Below are positions 31,267-41,015 of a stretch of DNA of 64,000 nucleotides, one piece after another (the first letter of the stretch is position 1; every line of letters starts with the position of its first letter). Position numbers and translations under genes: made by a program. The notes below the pieces were generated by a model. That model was not told where the DNA came from, ran no database searches, and saw nothing but the letters and a program-made list of their open reading frames with translations. Source of the DNA: Nocardioides panacis (GTDB taxonomy: Bacteria; Actinomycetota; Actinomycetes; Propionibacteriales; Nocardioidaceae); contig NZ_CP077062.1 in the NCBI RefSeq assembly GCF_019039255.1, positions 1,240,001 to 1,304,000 of the forward strand. Direction: 5' to 3'.

Positions 31267-31710
31267 TCAGGCGGCCTCGGCCGCGAAGATCGCCGCGATG
31301 GTGGCCTCCACGTCGACGTGCGTGGACTCCTCGCCCGGCTTGACGGCGCGCGCCATGCGGTCGACGAACGAGCTGAGGTCGGTGGTGCGGGCCTGCACGA
31401 GCGCCTCGCCGTCCGGTGAGCAGAGCTCGATGATCACGACGGCTCGACCCTCGGCGTCCAGGCACGGCCAGACGTGGACGTCGCCGTCACCAGACGGCTC
31501 GTAGAGGCCGTCGCTGAGCAGCTGGCGACCGAACGTCCAGCGGACGGTGGTCGTCCCGGTGATGAAGACGGTCGTGACGGCGTACGGGTCGCGCGGGTCG
31601 TAGTGGAGCTCGGCGTCGATCGGGGTCACTGCCCCGGTCTGGTCGATCAGGTCGAGGCTCAGCGACTGCGTCAGGGTGAGTGGTGCGGTGTTCATCGAAA
31701 AGTCCATCAT
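31267..31710 (-). CDS. SsgA-family (SALP) sporulation/cell-division regulator
   Basis: A 147-residue SsgA-like protein: LSLDLIDQTGAVTPIDAELHYDPRDPYAV, FGRQLLSDGLYEPSGDGDVHVWP and IIELCSPDGEALVQART are the family blocks. In Streptomyces these proteins (SsgA, SsgB) place FtsZ at sporulation septa. Here the paralogue type looks closest to SsgB, the member that also occurs outside streptomycetes. AGGAAGG lies about 10 nt before the ATG at 31710; ATG 31707 and 31695 are also in frame. Confidence 0.9.
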   Translation of the reverse strand: MMDFSMNTAPLTLTQSLSLDLIDQTGAVTPIDAELHYDPRDPYAVTTVFITGTTTVRWTFGRQLLSDGLYEPSGDGDVHVWPCLDAEGRAVVIIELCSPDGEALVQARTTDLSSFVDRMARAVKPGEESTHVDVEATIAAIFAAEAA

Positions 31711-31942
31711 GGCTTTTTGGCCTTCCTCCCAGGTCGTCCCCTCGGACGTGACAAGGAGACGGTCTTGGGTTGGCCGTATGACGGGAAACGAAACAGATTG
31801 CTGTGAGTTTTTTTCGGCCGTCCCGGGTCAGGGCGGGGAAGTGTCCGGCTTTGCCGCCAAATCCACCACTTGACCAGACCGGTCGGCCGGTGTGACGCCG
31901 GTGACAGCCACCCCGCGCAGCGGCGACCCGGGAGCCATGCGC

Positions 31943-31948
31943 TAGTCT
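31943..31948 (+). promoter_or_regulatory. -10 box of tRNA-Val (CAC)
   Basis: TAGTCT, about 40 nt before the tRNA 5' end. Confidence 0.5.
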
Positions 31949-31988
31949 TTCCGGCGCACCGACCACCGGCACGTCCGTGGTCGTGGAG

Positions 31989-32060
31989 GGGCGATTGGCG
32001 CAGTGGTAGCGCGCTTCGTTCACACCGAAGAGGTCACTGGTTCGAGCCCAGTATCGCCCA
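31989..32060 (+). tRNA. tRNA-Val (CAC)
   Basis: Cloverleaf with acceptor GGGCGAT/ATCGCCC, discriminator A, anticodon loop TTCACAC (CAC) and T loop GGTTCGAGCC. CCA is not encoded. It differs from tRNA-Val (GAC) at 29405 by only 5 of 72 bases. Confidence 0.95.
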
Positions 32061-32074
32061 CCCTTCAGCACCGC

Positions 32075-32115
32075 GGCCGTCTCCGTCAGGGGCGGCCGTT
32101 CGTCATGTCCGGGTG
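32075..32115 (+). repeat. 41-bp direct repeat, left copy
   Basis: Identical to 33486-33526. It contains GGCCG...CGGCC, which can form a 5-bp stem as the terminator of tRNA-Val, and continues GTTCGTCATGTCCGGGTG. It begins 15 nt past the tRNA 3' end. Confidence 0.9.
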
Positions 32116-32243
32116 AGCAGCCCAGGTCGCATCCAGCCGGGGGTGTGGTCCGGTCTGCTTGGTGCAGGATCAGGCTACGGCTCGTCAGCGATCTCGCCGC
32201 CTGAGACAGGGGAGACAGTTGCCGCTCGGAACGGGGGGAACAG

Positions 32244-33464
32244 ATGTCGGTCTCACCCAGCAAAAGGGTTCAACGTGTCTGGAGCAAGAAGGAGGCGGTG
32301 GCTGCCTGGGTCCTCTTCGTCGGGGCGAGTTCGGGCGTAGTGGTGTGGCACGAGCACGGGACCCAGGAGTGGGTGCTCAGTCTGTCCCTGCTCGTTCTGA
32401 CGTCGGTGGTCGCGGTGCTGGCCGTGTGGGCGGCGGCGATGTCGAGGCGCCGGTTGGGCGCTCGCACGGCGTTGCTGGCCCTCGCCGTGGTCGTTGAGCT
32501 CTTCGCTGCTTGGTACATCCTCTGGCAGCCCATCTATGGTCCCGGATCCGACAACGCCGAAGCGCTCGAGCTCGGCGTCCGCCAGCTCGCTCACCTGGAC
32601 AACCCGTGGGAGGTCACGACACGGTTCGGGAACCCCCTGTCCCCGATGCTCGGCGGATACCTGCTGGCCGCTCCCTTCGTGCTCGTCAGCGGTGATGTCT
32701 ACGCACAGCCCCTCGTATGGATGGCCCTCCTGGTGTTCGTTCTCTTCCGCACTGCTGGCGTCCACGCAACCCTGGCTGTGTCCGTGCTCTTCCTGTTCTC
32801 GCCGCACACTCGCCTCTGGCTTCCGAACCAGAGTGACAACTGGATTGTGGGCGTGGCCGTGCTGCTGACGTCGTGGTGGGGTCTCGGGGCGTTGCGCCGA
32901 GGGCGACGACCTGCGGAGTGGGCTTCCGCACTGATGTTTGGCGTGTCCCTTTCGTACCGGTTCACTCTGTGGGTGGCGGTGGTGCCCATTGCCGTCTTCT
33001 TCGTCAGGGAGTTTGGGATCCGACGTGCATTCGGGTGGATGTACGTCGCCGGCGCCACTACTGCTGCGCTCTGCTTCGGCCCGCTCGCTTTCGATGCTCA
33101 GACCTACCTTTCCGGTCCGTTCGCAGCAGGTGTCGGGAAAGCGACCAGCGGCGGTGTCTCCGTGGGGCCGTGGCTGGTCGCCGTGGCTACACTGGCTGTG
33201 TTGGCCTGGCGATCCGCTCGCGTGCGGTACTGGGCCGACGTGTGGAGTGCGGTGTCGATCACGTTGGCGGCGATGATCGCGGCGCTCGCGGTCACCCGAC
33301 TTCCAGGCGGCGTCGTTGCCGCGGTTGCGAGCTACGAGACGATCGCCTACAACGGCACATGGCTCATCCTCGGACTCGTCTCTCTGGTGCTGCCCCGCGA
33401 CACCCCGGATCTGTTGGGGGAGGGGCGAGCGAACGCTGGCTTTGCCGGTCGCGCGGCGATCTGA
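32244..33464 (+). CDS. Polytopic membrane protein of unknown function, 406 aa
   Basis: An integral membrane protein with about ten to eleven hydrophobic segments. After two or three N-terminal helices comes an extracytoplasmic loop with acidic residues ([20 protein letters not shown]), then closely spaced helices; this plan resembles GT-C membrane glycosyltransferases, though no catalytic motif is certain. A second hydrophilic loop [11 protein letters not shown] lies before further helices. GGGGGG precedes the ATG at 32244. Codon use is less G/C-biased than its neighbours, and the gene lies between perfect 41-bp repeats, suggesting it arrived separately. Confidence 0.72.
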   Translation: MSVSPSKRVQRVWSKKEAVAAWVLFVGASSGVVVWHEHGTQEWVLSLSLLVLTSVVAVLAVWAAAMSRRRLGARTALLALAVVVELFAAWYILWQPIYGPGSDNAEALELGVRQLAHLDNPWEVTTRFGNPLSPMLGGYLLAAPFVLVSGDVYAQPLVWMALLVFVLFRTAGVHATLAVSVLFLFSPHTRLWLPNQSDNWIVGVAVLLTSWWGLGALRRGRRPAEWASALMFGVSLSYRFTLWVAVVPIAVFFVREFGIRRAFGWMYVAGATTAALCFGPLAFDAQTYLSGPFAAGVGKATSGGVSVGPWLVAVATLAVLAWRSARVRYWADVWSAVSITLAAMIAALAVTRLPGGVVAAVASYETIAYNGTWLILGLVSLVLPRDTPDLLGEGRANAGFAGRAAI

Positions 33465-33485
33465 CAGCCAACGGGCTCCGGTCGA

Positions 33486-33526
33486 GGCCGTCTCCGTCAG
33501 GGGCGGCCGTTCGTCATGTCCGGGTG
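33486..33526 (+). repeat. 41-bp direct repeat, right copy
   Basis: Identical to 32075-32115; start-to-start distance 1411 bp. Lies 21 nt after the membrane-protein stop. Confidence 0.9.
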
Positions 33527-33566
33527 CCCCGCCGAAACCCGGGCGCACCGGACCGGGCACCGCGGA

Positions 33567-33572
33567 TACGAT
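33567..33572 (+). promoter_or_regulatory. -10 box of thrS
   Basis: TACGAT, about 66 nt before the GTG; gives a leader of roughly 58 nt. Confidence 0.5.
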
Positions 33573-33587
33573 CGCACCGTCCACCTC

Positions 33588-33610
33588 GCCGCCCGTGTAC
33601 GACGGGCGGC
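33588..33610 (+). promoter_or_regulatory. Stem-loop in the thrS leader
   Basis: Perfect 9-bp stem GCCGCCCGT / ACGGGCGGC with loop GTACG, 27 nt before the thrS GTG. Could act in translational control; no U-tract. Confidence 0.5.
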
Positions 33611-33637
33611 CCCACCGTCCCAGAGGAGTCGAGTCCC

Positions 33638-35626
33638 GTGTCCGACATCAACGTCACCGTCCTGAACGCAGCCGAGTCCGGCGAGCGCGCGGTGACGACG
33701 GGCACCAAGGCGTGGGAGCTCTTCGCCGACGACCCGCAGGTGATCGCCGCACGGGTCGGGGGCGAGCTGCGCGACCTGGCCCACGAGCTCGCGGACGGCG
33801 ACGAGGTCGAGGGCGTGGCGATCGACTCGCCCGACGGCCGCGACATCCTGCGGCACTCCACCGCCCACGTGATGGCCCAGGCGGTCCAGGAGCTCTTCCC
33901 GGAGGCGAAGCTCGGCATCGGACCGCCGATCACCGACGGCTTCTACTACGACTTCGACGTGCCCACCCCGTTCGTCCCGGAGGACCTCGAGAAGATCGAG
34001 TCGCGGATGCGCAAGATCGTCAAGGAGGGCCAGAAGTTCTCCCGGCGGCCGGTCTCCGACGGGGACGCGATCCGTGAGCTGGCCGAGGAGCCCTACAAGC
34101 TCGAGCTGATCGGCCTCAAGGGCGGCTCCTCCGACGTGGCCGACGCCGCGGAGGGCGCGGGCGTCGAGGTGGGCGGCGCCGAGCTGACCATCTACGACAA
34201 CCTCAAGCGCGACGGGTCGCTGGCCTGGCGCGACCTCTGCCGCGGCCCGCACCTGCCGACCACCAAGCGGATCCCGGCGTTCAAGCTGATGCGGTCCGCC
34301 GCGGCGTACTGGCGCGGCGACGAGAGGAACAAGCAGCTGCAGCGGGTCTACGGCACCGCCTGGGAGTCCAAGGAGGCGCTCGAGGCGCACCTGCACCGGA
34401 TCGAGGAGGCCGAGCGCCGCGACCACCGCAAGCTCGGCCGGGACCTGGACCTCTACTCCTTCCCCGACGAGCTCGGCTCCGGGCTGCCGGTCTTCCACCC
34501 GAAGGGCGGCGTGGTCAAGCGCGAGATGGAGGACTACGTCCGCCGGCGGCACATCGAGGAGGGGTTCTCCTACGTCGGGACGCCGCACATCTCCAAGGAG
34601 GGGCTGTTCCACCTCTCCGGGCACCTGCCGTACTACGCCGACGGCATGTTCCCGCCCATGGAGATGGAGGGCAGCAGCTACTACCTCAAGGCGATGAACT
34701 GCCCGATGCACAACCTGATCTTCCGCTCGCGCGGGCGGTCCTACCGCGAGCTGCCGCTGCGGCTGTTCGAGTTCGGCTCGGTCTACCGGTTCGAGAAGTC
34801 CGGCGTCGTGCACGGCCTGACCCGGGTCCGCGGGATGACCCAGGACGACTCGCACTCCTACGTGACCGCCGAGCAGGCACCCGGCGAGATCAAGCACCTG
34901 CTGGACTTCGTGCTGAGCCTGCTCAAGGACTTCGGGCTCGACGACTTCTACCTCGAGCTGTCCACCCGGGACGACACCTCCGACAAGTTCGTCGGCTCCG
35001 ACGAGGACTGGGCGGAGGCGACCGCCGTGCTGGAGAAGGTGGCCACCGACTCCGGCCTCGAGCTGGTCCCGGACCCGGGCGGCGCCGCCTACTACGGTCC
35101 GAAGATCTCAGTGCAGACCCGGGACGCGATCGGCCGCACCTGGCAGATGTCGACCATCCAGTACGACTTCAACCAGCCCAAGGGCTTCGACCTGGAGTAC
35201 CAGGCCGCCGACGGCACCCGCCAGCAGCCGGTGATGATCCACTCCGCGAAGTTCGGCTCGATCGAGCGGTTCATCGGGGTGCTCGTCGAGCACTACGCCG
35301 GCGCCTTCCCGCCCTGGCTCGCCCCGGTGCAGGTGCAGGCGATCCCGATCGCGGAGCGGCACAACGACTACCTGTACGACGTCGCCGCCCGGCTCGCGAA
35401 GCAGGGGATCCGCGTGGAGGTCGACGAGTCCGACGACCGGATGCAGAAGAAGATCCGCAACGCACAGCTGCAGAAGGTGCCGTTCATGCTGATCGCCGGC
35501 GACAACGACGTGGAGGCCGGCGCGGTCAGCTTCCGCTACCGCGACGGGCACCAGGAGAACGGCGTCTCGGTGGAGGACGCCATTGCCCGGGTCGTCGAGG
35601 CCGTGCAGTCCCGGGTCCAAGTGTGA
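33638..35626 (+). CDS. thrS: Threonyl-tRNA synthetase
   Basis: Class II synthetase of 662 residues. Order: TGS domain (1-70), editing domain with [11 protein letters not shown] (about 74-84), catalytic core with zinc ligand Cys in [24 protein letters not shown] and [15 protein letters not shown] (motif 3), and an anticodon-binding C-terminal domain. GTG at 33638 has AGAGGAG 9 nt upstream; the frame is open upstream into the membrane-protein region but without similarity. First gene of the thrS-HIT-pgsA-patA-pimA block known from actinobacteria. Confidence 0.96.
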   Translation: MSDINVTVLNAAESGERAVTTGTKAWELFADDPQVIAARVGGELRDLAHELADGDEVEGVAIDSPDGRDILRHSTAHVMAQAVQELFPEAKLGIGPPITDGFYYDFDVPTPFVPEDLEKIESRMRKIVKEGQKFSRRPVSDGDAIRELAEEPYKLELIGLKGGSSDVADAAEGAGVEVGGAELTIYDNLKRDGSLAWRDLCRGPHLPTTKRIPAFKLMRSAAAYWRGDERNKQLQRVYGTAWESKEALEAHLHRIEEAERRDHRKLGRDLDLYSFPDELGSGLPVFHPKGGVVKREMEDYVRRRHIEEGFSYVGTPHISKEGLFHLSGHLPYYADGMFPPMEMEGSSYYLKAMNCPMHNLIFRSRGRSYRELPLRLFEFGSVYRFEKSGVVHGLTRVRGMTQDDSHSYVTAEQAPGEIKHLLDFVLSLLKDFGLDDFYLELSTRDDTSDKFVGSDEDWAEATAVLEKVATDSGLELVPDPGGAAYYGPKISVQTRDAIGRTWQMSTIQYDFNQPKGFDLEYQAADGTRQQPVMIHSAKFGSIERFIGVLVEHYAGAFPPWLAPVQVQAIPIAERHNDYLYDVAARLAKQGIRVEVDESDDRMQKKIRNAQLQKVPFMLIAGDNDVEAGAVSFRYRDGHQENGVSVEDAIARVVEAVQSRVQV

Positions 35627-35678
35627 AAACCACCCCACGAGAATGCTCGCTGCGCTCCGCTTCCCGCAGGGGCCCCGG

Positions 35679-36218
35679 ATGAGCGAGTCCTTCACCCAGG
35701 ACGGCGCGGGGGAGGCCGACGACCTCGACCGGCTGTGGACCCCGCACCGGATGGCCTACATCAAGGGCGAGAACAAGCCGGCCGACGCGTCGTCGGGGGA
35801 GTGCCCGTTCTGCCGGATCCCGACCCTGGAGGACGCCGAGGGCCTGGTCGTGCACCGCGGCGAGGCGACGTTCGTGGTGCTCAACCTCTACCCGTACACC
35901 CCCGGGCACGTGATGGTCTGCCCCTACCGGCACGTGGCGGACTACCCCGACCTGGACGCGGCGGAGACGGCCGAGGTGGCGGCGTTCACCAAGACCGCGA
36001 TGCGCACGATCAAGCGGGTCAGCGGTGCGCACGGCTTCAACATCGGCATGAACCAGGGCTCGGTCGCCGGCGCCGGCATCGCCGCGCACCTGCACCAGCA
36101 CGTCGTACCCCGGTGGGGCGGCGACCAGAACTTCATGCCGATCATCGGCCGGACCCGCACTCTGCCCCAGCTGCTCACCGACACCCGGGACCTGCTGGCC
36201 AAGGCGTGGGGCGACTGA
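35679..36218 (+). CDS. HIT-family AP4A phosphorylase-like protein
   Basis: A 179-residue histidine-triad protein; HLHQHVVPRW at about 139-148 is the catalytic triad. The CPFC pair near residue 45 may bind zinc, as in mycobacterial Rv2613c, an AP4A phosphorylase whose gene also follows thrS. ATG at 35679 with AGGGG upstream. Confidence 0.92.
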   Translation: MSESFTQDGAGEADDLDRLWTPHRMAYIKGENKPADASSGECPFCRIPTLEDAEGLVVHRGEATFVVLNLYPYTPGHVMVCPYRHVADYPDLDAAETAEVAAFTKTAMRTIKRVSGAHGFNIGMNQGSVAGAGIAAHLHQHVVPRWGGDQNFMPIIGRTRTLPQLLTDTRDLLAKAWGD

Positions 36219-36261
36219 CCGAGCGTATGGTTCAACGATCACCGACCTGCAGGAGCGCAGC

Positions 36262-36759
36262 GTGACCAAGATCGACCTCGACGCCCTGGCCCAGGAACGT
36301 GCGCGGATCCGCGAGGCGTACCTCGTCCCGCTCGACCGGCGGCCCGCCTCGACGGCCCGCGGCCTGCACCACACCGCGCTGCTGTGCTCCGACGTCGAGC
36401 GCACCGTGCGCTTCTACCAGGACGTGCTCGGGTTCCCGCTCACCGAGATCGTGGAGAACCGGGACTACGCCGGGTCGAGCCACTTCTTCTTCGACATCGG
36501 GCACGGCAACCTGCTGGCGTTCTTCGACCTGCCCGGCCTCGACCTGGGCGCGTACGCCGAGGTGCTCGGCGGTCTGCACCACCTGGCGATCTCGGTGGAC
36601 CCCGAGCTCTGGGGCGCGCTGCGCGAGCGGCTCGAGGAGGCCGGCGTGGAGCACGAGGTGGAGAGCGGCACGTCGATCTACTTCCGCGACCCCGACGGCG
36701 CGCGGCTGGAGCTGATCGCCGACCCGCTCGGCGAGATGTACGGGCTGAAGGTCCTCTGA
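36262..36759 (+). CDS. VOC-family (glyoxalase-fold) protein
   Basis: A 165-residue vicinal-oxygen-chelate protein: RGLHHTALLCSDVERTVRFYQDVLGF at about 33-58, GLHHLAIS and YFRDPDGARLELI supply the paired beta-alpha-beta modules and the His/Glu metal ligands. Substrate unknown (glyoxalase I, dioxygenase and resistance proteins share the fold). AGGAG precedes the GTG at 36262. It interrupts the usual HIT-pgsA adjacency. Confidence 0.88.
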   Translation: MTKIDLDALAQERARIREAYLVPLDRRPASTARGLHHTALLCSDVERTVRFYQDVLGFPLTEIVENRDYAGSSHFFFDIGHGNLLAFFDLPGLDLGAYAEVLGGLHHLAISVDPELWGALRERLEEAGVEHEVESGTSIYFRDPDGARLELIADPLGEMYGLKVL

Positions 36760-36809
36760 GCCACGGCGTGGTCGGGGGCGGGCGCGCCAGCCGCTAGCCT
36801 TCTCTCGCC

Positions 36810-37419
36810 ATGATGGAACGTTTCCGCGCCTTCTGGACGAAGGTCTTCTCGCCCGTAGCCCGGCTGTTCCTGCGCCTGGGCATCAGCCCCGACGCCGTGA
36901 CCATCGTCGGGACGGTCGGCGTCTGCGCCGGCGCCCTGGTGTTCTTCCCCCAGGGGGAAGCTGCTGATCGGGGTGCTGGTGATCACCGCCTTCGTGTTCT
37001 CCGACCTCGTGGACGGGCACATGGCCCGGCTCAGCGGCACCTCGTCCAAGTGGGGCGCCTTCCTGGACTCCACGCTGGACCGGTTCGGGGACGCCGCGAT
37101 CTTCGCCGGGCTGGCGTTCTACTACGTCGGCCCCGGGGACTCCGAGCCGCTGATGGCGCTGGCGATGTACTGCCTGGTGATGGGCTCGGTGACGTCCTAC
37201 GCCCGGGCCCGCGCCGAGTCGCTCGGCATGCAGGCCAAGGGCGGCATCGCCGAGCGCGCCGACCGGCTGGTCGCGATCCTGGTGATGACCGGGCTCTCCG
37301 ACATCTTCGACCTGCCCGTCCTCATCCCGGTCACGCTGGGTGCGCTCGCCGTCGCGAGCACCGTCACCGTGGTGCAGCGGATGCTGATGGTCCGGGACCA
37401 GGCCAAAGAAGCGGTCTGA
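36810..37419 (+). CDS. pgsA: Phosphatidylinositol phosphate synthase, one apparent frameshift
   Basis: CDP-alcohol phosphatidyltransferase that makes the phosphatidylinositol (phosphate) core of PIMs. The CDP-binding motif D-x2-DG-x2-AR-x8-G-x3-D-x3-D is in DLVDGHMARLSGTSSKWG and AFLDSTLDR, with three or four membrane helices around it. The first 48 residues are in another frame: a fifth G in 36954-36958 breaks VFFPQ-GKLLIGVLV; removing one G restores a normal 202-residue protein. The gene is essential in relatives, so I suspect sequence error. It overlaps the acyltransferase start (TGATG). Confidence 0.87.
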
Positions 37420-38354
37420 TGGCCGGGCGTCCCTCGGGCCTGCTGCGGGGGGCCTCGCGCGCCGCGTCGGCCGCCGGCGACCAGGTCACCACGGTCGGCT
37501 ACCTGTCCGGCTGGCGGCTCGTGCGGCTGCTGCCGGAGCGGGCGGCGCTCGCGGTGTTCCGGCGGATCGCCGACGAGATCTTCCGGCGGGACGGCACGGG
37601 CGTGCACCGGCTGCGCGCCAACCTGCACCGGGTCCGCCCCGACCTGGCCGACGACGAACTCGACGCGCTGACCCACGAGGCGGTCCGGTCCTACCTGCGC
37701 TACTGGTGCGAGTCGTTCCGGCTCCCCGCGTGGCCGATCGAGGACGTCGTACGACGGACGCGGACCCGCGGCGAGCACCACCTGCGCGACGCCTACGCGC
37801 AGGGCCGCGGGGCCGTCGTACCCCTGCCGCACATGGCCAACTGGGACTGGGCCGGGGCGTGGGCGTGCGCCACCGGGATGCCGCTGGTGACGGTGGCCGA
37901 GCGGCTCGAGCCGGAGCGGCTGTACGACGAGTTCGTGGCCTTCCGCACCACGCTGGGCATGGAGATCCTGCCGCTGACCGGCGGGGAGGCGACGCTGCCG
38001 CGGCTGGAGGCCTGGGTGCGCGACGGGGGACTGGTGTGCCTGCTGGCCGACCGCGACCTGTCCCGCACCAGCGTCGAGGTCGACCTGTGCGGAGCCCGCG
38101 CCCGGATGCCGCGGGGACCGGCGCTGCTGGCCCGGCGGACCGGTGCGCCGCTGCTGCCGGTGACCCTGCACTACACCGGCGACGAGATGACGATCACGTT
38201 CTCGCCGCCGGTGCCGCACGCCGACGGCGACGCGGGCCTGGTGGCCATGATGCAGGGCGTCGCGGACGCGTTCACCGCGGGCCTGCGCGAGCACCCCCAG
38301 GACTGGCACATGATGCAGAAGGTGTTCGTCGAGGACCTGGACCCGGGCCGGTGA
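37419..38354 (+). CDS. patA: Phosphatidylinositol mannoside acyltransferase
   Basis: A 311-residue LpxL/HtrB-like acyltransferase. The H-x4-D motif is in PHMANWDWAGAW (near residue 134), followed by MPRGPALLARRTGAPLLPV. In mycobacteria this gene (Rv2611c) lies between pgsA and pimA and acylates PIM. The ATG overlaps the pgsA stop (TGATG) and its stop overlaps the pimA GTG (GTGA). Confidence 0.92.
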   Translation: MAGRPSGLLRGASRAASAAGDQVTTVGYLSGWRLVRLLPERAALAVFRRIADEIFRRDGTGVHRLRANLHRVRPDLADDELDALTHEAVRSYLRYWCESFRLPAWPIEDVVRRTRTRGEHHLRDAYAQGRGAVVPLPHMANWDWAGAWACATGMPLVTVAERLEPERLYDEFVAFRTTLGMEILPLTGGEATLPRLEAWVRDGGLVCLLADRDLSRTSVEVDLCGARARMPRGPALLARRTGAPLLPVTLHYTGDEMTITFSPPVPHADGDAGLVAMMQGVADAFTAGLREHPQDWHMMQKVFVEDLDPGR

Positions 38355-39454
38355 AGGTCGGCATCGTCTGCCCCTACTCCCTCGACGTGCCCGGAGGCGT
38401 GCAGAACCACGTCAAGGACCTCGCCGAGGCGTTGATCGCGCTCGGCCACGACGTCTCGGTGCTGGCGCCCAGCGAGAGCGACGGCCTGCCGCCGTACGTC
38501 GTGCCGGCCGGTCGCGCGGTGGCGGTGCCCTACAACGGCTCGGTGGCGCGGATGTCGTTCGGGCCGGTGGTCGCGGCGCGCACCCGGCGCTGGCTGCACG
38601 ACGGCGCGTTCGACGTCCTGCACCTGCACGAGCCGGCCACCCCCAGCCTGTCGCTGCTCGCGCTGTGGCAGGCCGAGTGCCCGGTCGTCGCGACGTACCA
38701 CTCCTCGAACGACCGCTCCCGCGCGCTCTCCGCGTCCGCGGCGATCCTGCGGCCGTCGCTGGAGAAGATCAGCGCCCGGATCGCGGTCTCGGAGTACTCC
38801 CGCGGCACCCAGGTCAGCCACGTCGGCGGCGAGCCGGTGGTGATCCCCAACGGCCTGTACGTCGACCGCTTCGCGCACGCCGAGCCGCGGGAGGAGTGGC
38901 GCGGGTCCCAGGGCACGGTGGCGTTCGTGGGCCGGTTCGGGGAGCCGCGCAAGGGGTTCCCGCTGCTGAGCCGGGCGTTCGCCCGGCTGGCCGCCGAGCG
39001 CCCCGGCCTCCGGTTGCTGGTCGTCGGCGGCGGCGACGTGGACGAGGCCCGGGCGCTGCTCCCGGAGGCCGTGCGCGACCAGGTGACCTTCCTCGGCCGC
39101 GCCTCCGACGAGGACAAGGCCGCCGCCCTGCGCACCGCGGACGTCTACGTCGCGCCGAACACCGGCGGCGAGAGCTTCGGGATCATCCTGGTCGAGGCGA
39201 TGGCGGCCGGTGCCACGGTGCTGGCCAGCGACATCCCGGCCTTCCGGCGGGTCGTCGAGGACACCGCGGGCGTGCTGTTCGCCTCCGGGGACGTCGACGA
39301 CCTGGCCGCCGGGCTCGCCGCGCTGCTCGACGACCCCGCGCGACGGGCCGCGCTGGACGCCGCCGCCCGGACCGCCGTCCGTCGCTACGACTGGTCCTCG
39401 GTGGCCGGACAGATCCTGCGCGTCTACGAGACCGTCGTCGCGGGCGGCGTGTGA
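38351..39454 (+). CDS. pimA: Phosphatidylinositol alpha-mannosyltransferase
   Basis: GT4-family mannosyltransferase of 367 residues adding the first mannose to phosphatidylinositol on the cytoplasmic face. The N-terminal [20 protein letters not shown] with its GGVQ loop, [13 protein letters not shown] and the EX7E region ([16 protein letters not shown]) are typical. GTG overlaps the patA stop. Confidence 0.94.
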   Translation: MKVGIVCPYSLDVPGGVQNHVKDLAEALIALGHDVSVLAPSESDGLPPYVVPAGRAVAVPYNGSVARMSFGPVVAARTRRWLHDGAFDVLHLHEPATPSLSLLALWQAECPVVATYHSSNDRSRALSASAAILRPSLEKISARIAVSEYSRGTQVSHVGGEPVVIPNGLYVDRFAHAEPREEWRGSQGTVAFVGRFGEPRKGFPLLSRAFARLAAERPGLRLLVVGGGDVDEARALLPEAVRDQVTFLGRASDEDKAAALRTADVYVAPNTGGESFGIILVEAMAAGATVLASDIPAFRRVVEDTAGVLFASGDVDDLAAGLAALLDDPARRAALDAAARTAVRRYDWSSVAGQILRVYETVVAGGV

Positions 39455-39993
39455 TGGCGCCCTGGTGGCTGCTGCTGGTGGTCGCGGTCCTCGTCGCCGG
39501 CGGGCTGTGGCTGAGCTGGACCGCGAACCGGCTGGACCGGATGCACCACCGCATCGACGTGGCCCGGGCGACCCTGGACGCCCAGCTGCTGCGCCGGTCC
39601 GGGGCCACGCTCGAGCTGGCCTCCTCGGAGGTGCTCGACCCGGCCAGCCGGCTGGTGCTGCTCGACGCCGCCTCGCAGGCCCGCAACGCCGGGCTCGAGG
39701 ACTTCGAGACGGCCGAGTCGGCGCTGTCCCAGGCGCTGCGGGCGGTGTTCGCCGACGGGCCCGCGGTCCAGGCCCTGCGCGACGACCCCGCCGTCGCGCC
39801 GCTGGTCGACGAGCTCGCGCGCGACTGCGCCCGGGTGGAGCTCGCCCGGCGGTTCCACAACGACGTGGTGGTCTCGGCGCGGGCGCTGCGCTCCCGCCGC
39901 CGGGTGCGCTGGCTGCACCTCGCGGGACGGGCCGCCGACCTGCGCGCCGTCGACCTGGACGACGTACCCCCGCCGGGGCTGCGCGCGGACTGA
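39454..39993 (+). CDS. Membrane-anchored hypothetical protein (pimA-linked)
   Basis: A 179-residue protein with one N-terminal membrane helix (residues 4-24) and a helical, Ala/Arg-rich cytoplasmic body with LemA-like character (LSQALRAVF...[17 protein letters not shown]). It overlaps the pimA stop (TGATG). The same position in mycobacteria is held by Rv2609c, a membrane protein. Function unknown. Confidence 0.82.
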   Translation: MAPWWLLLVVAVLVAGGLWLSWTANRLDRMHHRIDVARATLDAQLLRRSGATLELASSEVLDPASRLVLLDAASQARNAGLEDFETAESALSQALRAVFADGPAVQALRDDPAVAPLVDELARDCARVELARRFHNDVVVSARALRSRRRVRWLHLAGRAADLRAVDLDDVPPPGLRAD

Positions 39994-40023
39994 TCCGGAT
40001 GGGGGCCCGGGCGCCCCGGGCCG

Positions 40024-40029
40024 TAGGCT
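40024..40029 (+). promoter_or_regulatory. -10 box of pdxS
   Basis: TAGGCT, giving a leader of about 58 nt before GTG 40095. Confidence 0.5.
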
Positions 40030-40094
40030 GGTGGCATCCACCACTCTTTCGGGTGGGCCGACCGCGCCCACCCGGCAACGTAGAAGGTCTGACA

Positions 40095-41006
40095 GTGACG
40101 AACCCCAGCACCGAGAACGGCACGACCGGCACCGGCACCGCCGGCGTGAAGCGCGGCATGGCCGAGATGCTCAAGGGCGGCGTGATCATGGACGTGGTCA
40201 CCGCCGAGCAGGCCAAGATCGCCGAGGACGCCGGCGCGGTCGCCGTGATGGCGCTCGAGCGGGTCCCCGCCGACATCCGCGCCCAGGGCGGCGTCTCCCG
40301 GATGAGCGACCCGGACATGATCGAGAGCATCATCGAGGCCGTGTCCATCCCGGTGATGGCCAAGGCCCGGATCGGGCACTTCGCCGAGGCGCAGGTGCTG
40401 CAGAGCCTCGGGGTGGACTACATCGACGAGTCCGAGGTGCTCACCCCGGCCGACTACGCGAACCACATCGACAAGCTGGCGTTCACGGTGCCGTTCGTGT
40501 GCGGCGCGACCAACCTCGGCGAGGCGCTGCGCCGGATCACCGAGGGGGCGGCGATGATCCGCTCCAAGGGCGAGGCCGGCACCGGCGACGTGTCCAACGC
40601 GGTCACCCACATGCGCACCATCCGTGCCGAGCTGCGCCGGCTGCACGGCATGGAGAAGGACGAGCTGTACGTCGCGGCCAAGGAGCTCCAGGCGCCGTAC
40701 GCCCTGGTCCGCGAGGTCGCGGAGGCCGGCAAGCTGCCGGTCGTGCTGTTCACCGCCGGCGGCATCGCCACCCCCGCCGACGCCGCGATGATGATGCAGC
40801 TCGGCGCCGAGGGCGTGTTCGTCGGCTCCGGCATCTTCAAGTCCGGCAACCCGGCCCAGCGCGCCGAGGCGATCGTCAAGGCCACCACGTTCTTCGACGA
40901 CCCGGACGTCGTCGCCAAGGTGTCCCGCGGCCTCGGCGAGGCGATGGTCGGCATCAACGTCGACGAGATCCCGCAGCCGCACCGGCTCGCCGAGCGCGGC
41001 TGGTAG
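40095..41006 (+). CDS. pdxS: Pyridoxal 5'-phosphate synthase subunit PdxS
   Basis: The synthase subunit that builds PLP from ribose 5-phosphate, glyceraldehyde 3-phosphate and ammonia. The 303-residue (beta/alpha)8 barrel has [20 protein letters not shown] (catalytic Asp), [12 protein letters not shown] (Lys) and [19 protein letters not shown] at 40095 with GAAGG upstream; the first 15 residues are Thr/Gly-rich and variable. Next gene pdxT supplies ammonia. Confidence 0.97.
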   Translation: MTNPSTENGTTGTGTAGVKRGMAEMLKGGVIMDVVTAEQAKIAEDAGAVAVMALERVPADIRAQGGVSRMSDPDMIESIIEAVSIPVMAKARIGHFAEAQVLQSLGVDYIDESEVLTPADYANHIDKLAFTVPFVCGATNLGEALRRITEGAAMIRSKGEAGTGDVSNAVTHMRTIRAELRRLHGMEKDELYVAAKELQAPYALVREVAEAGKLPVVLFTAGGIATPADAAMMMQLGAEGVFVGSGIFKSGNPAQRAEAIVKATTFFDDPDVVAKVSRGLGEAMVGINVDEIPQPHRLAERGW

Positions 41007-41015
41007 GTCGTCTCC

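Noticed and set aside
32075-33526. Insertion sequence or prophage between the 41-bp repeats
   Set aside because: No transposase, integrase or terminal inverted repeats; only one membrane-protein gene.
33567-33637. T-box riboswitch before thrS
   Set aside because: The leader is under 80 nt and lacks the conserved T-box sequence and specifier stem.
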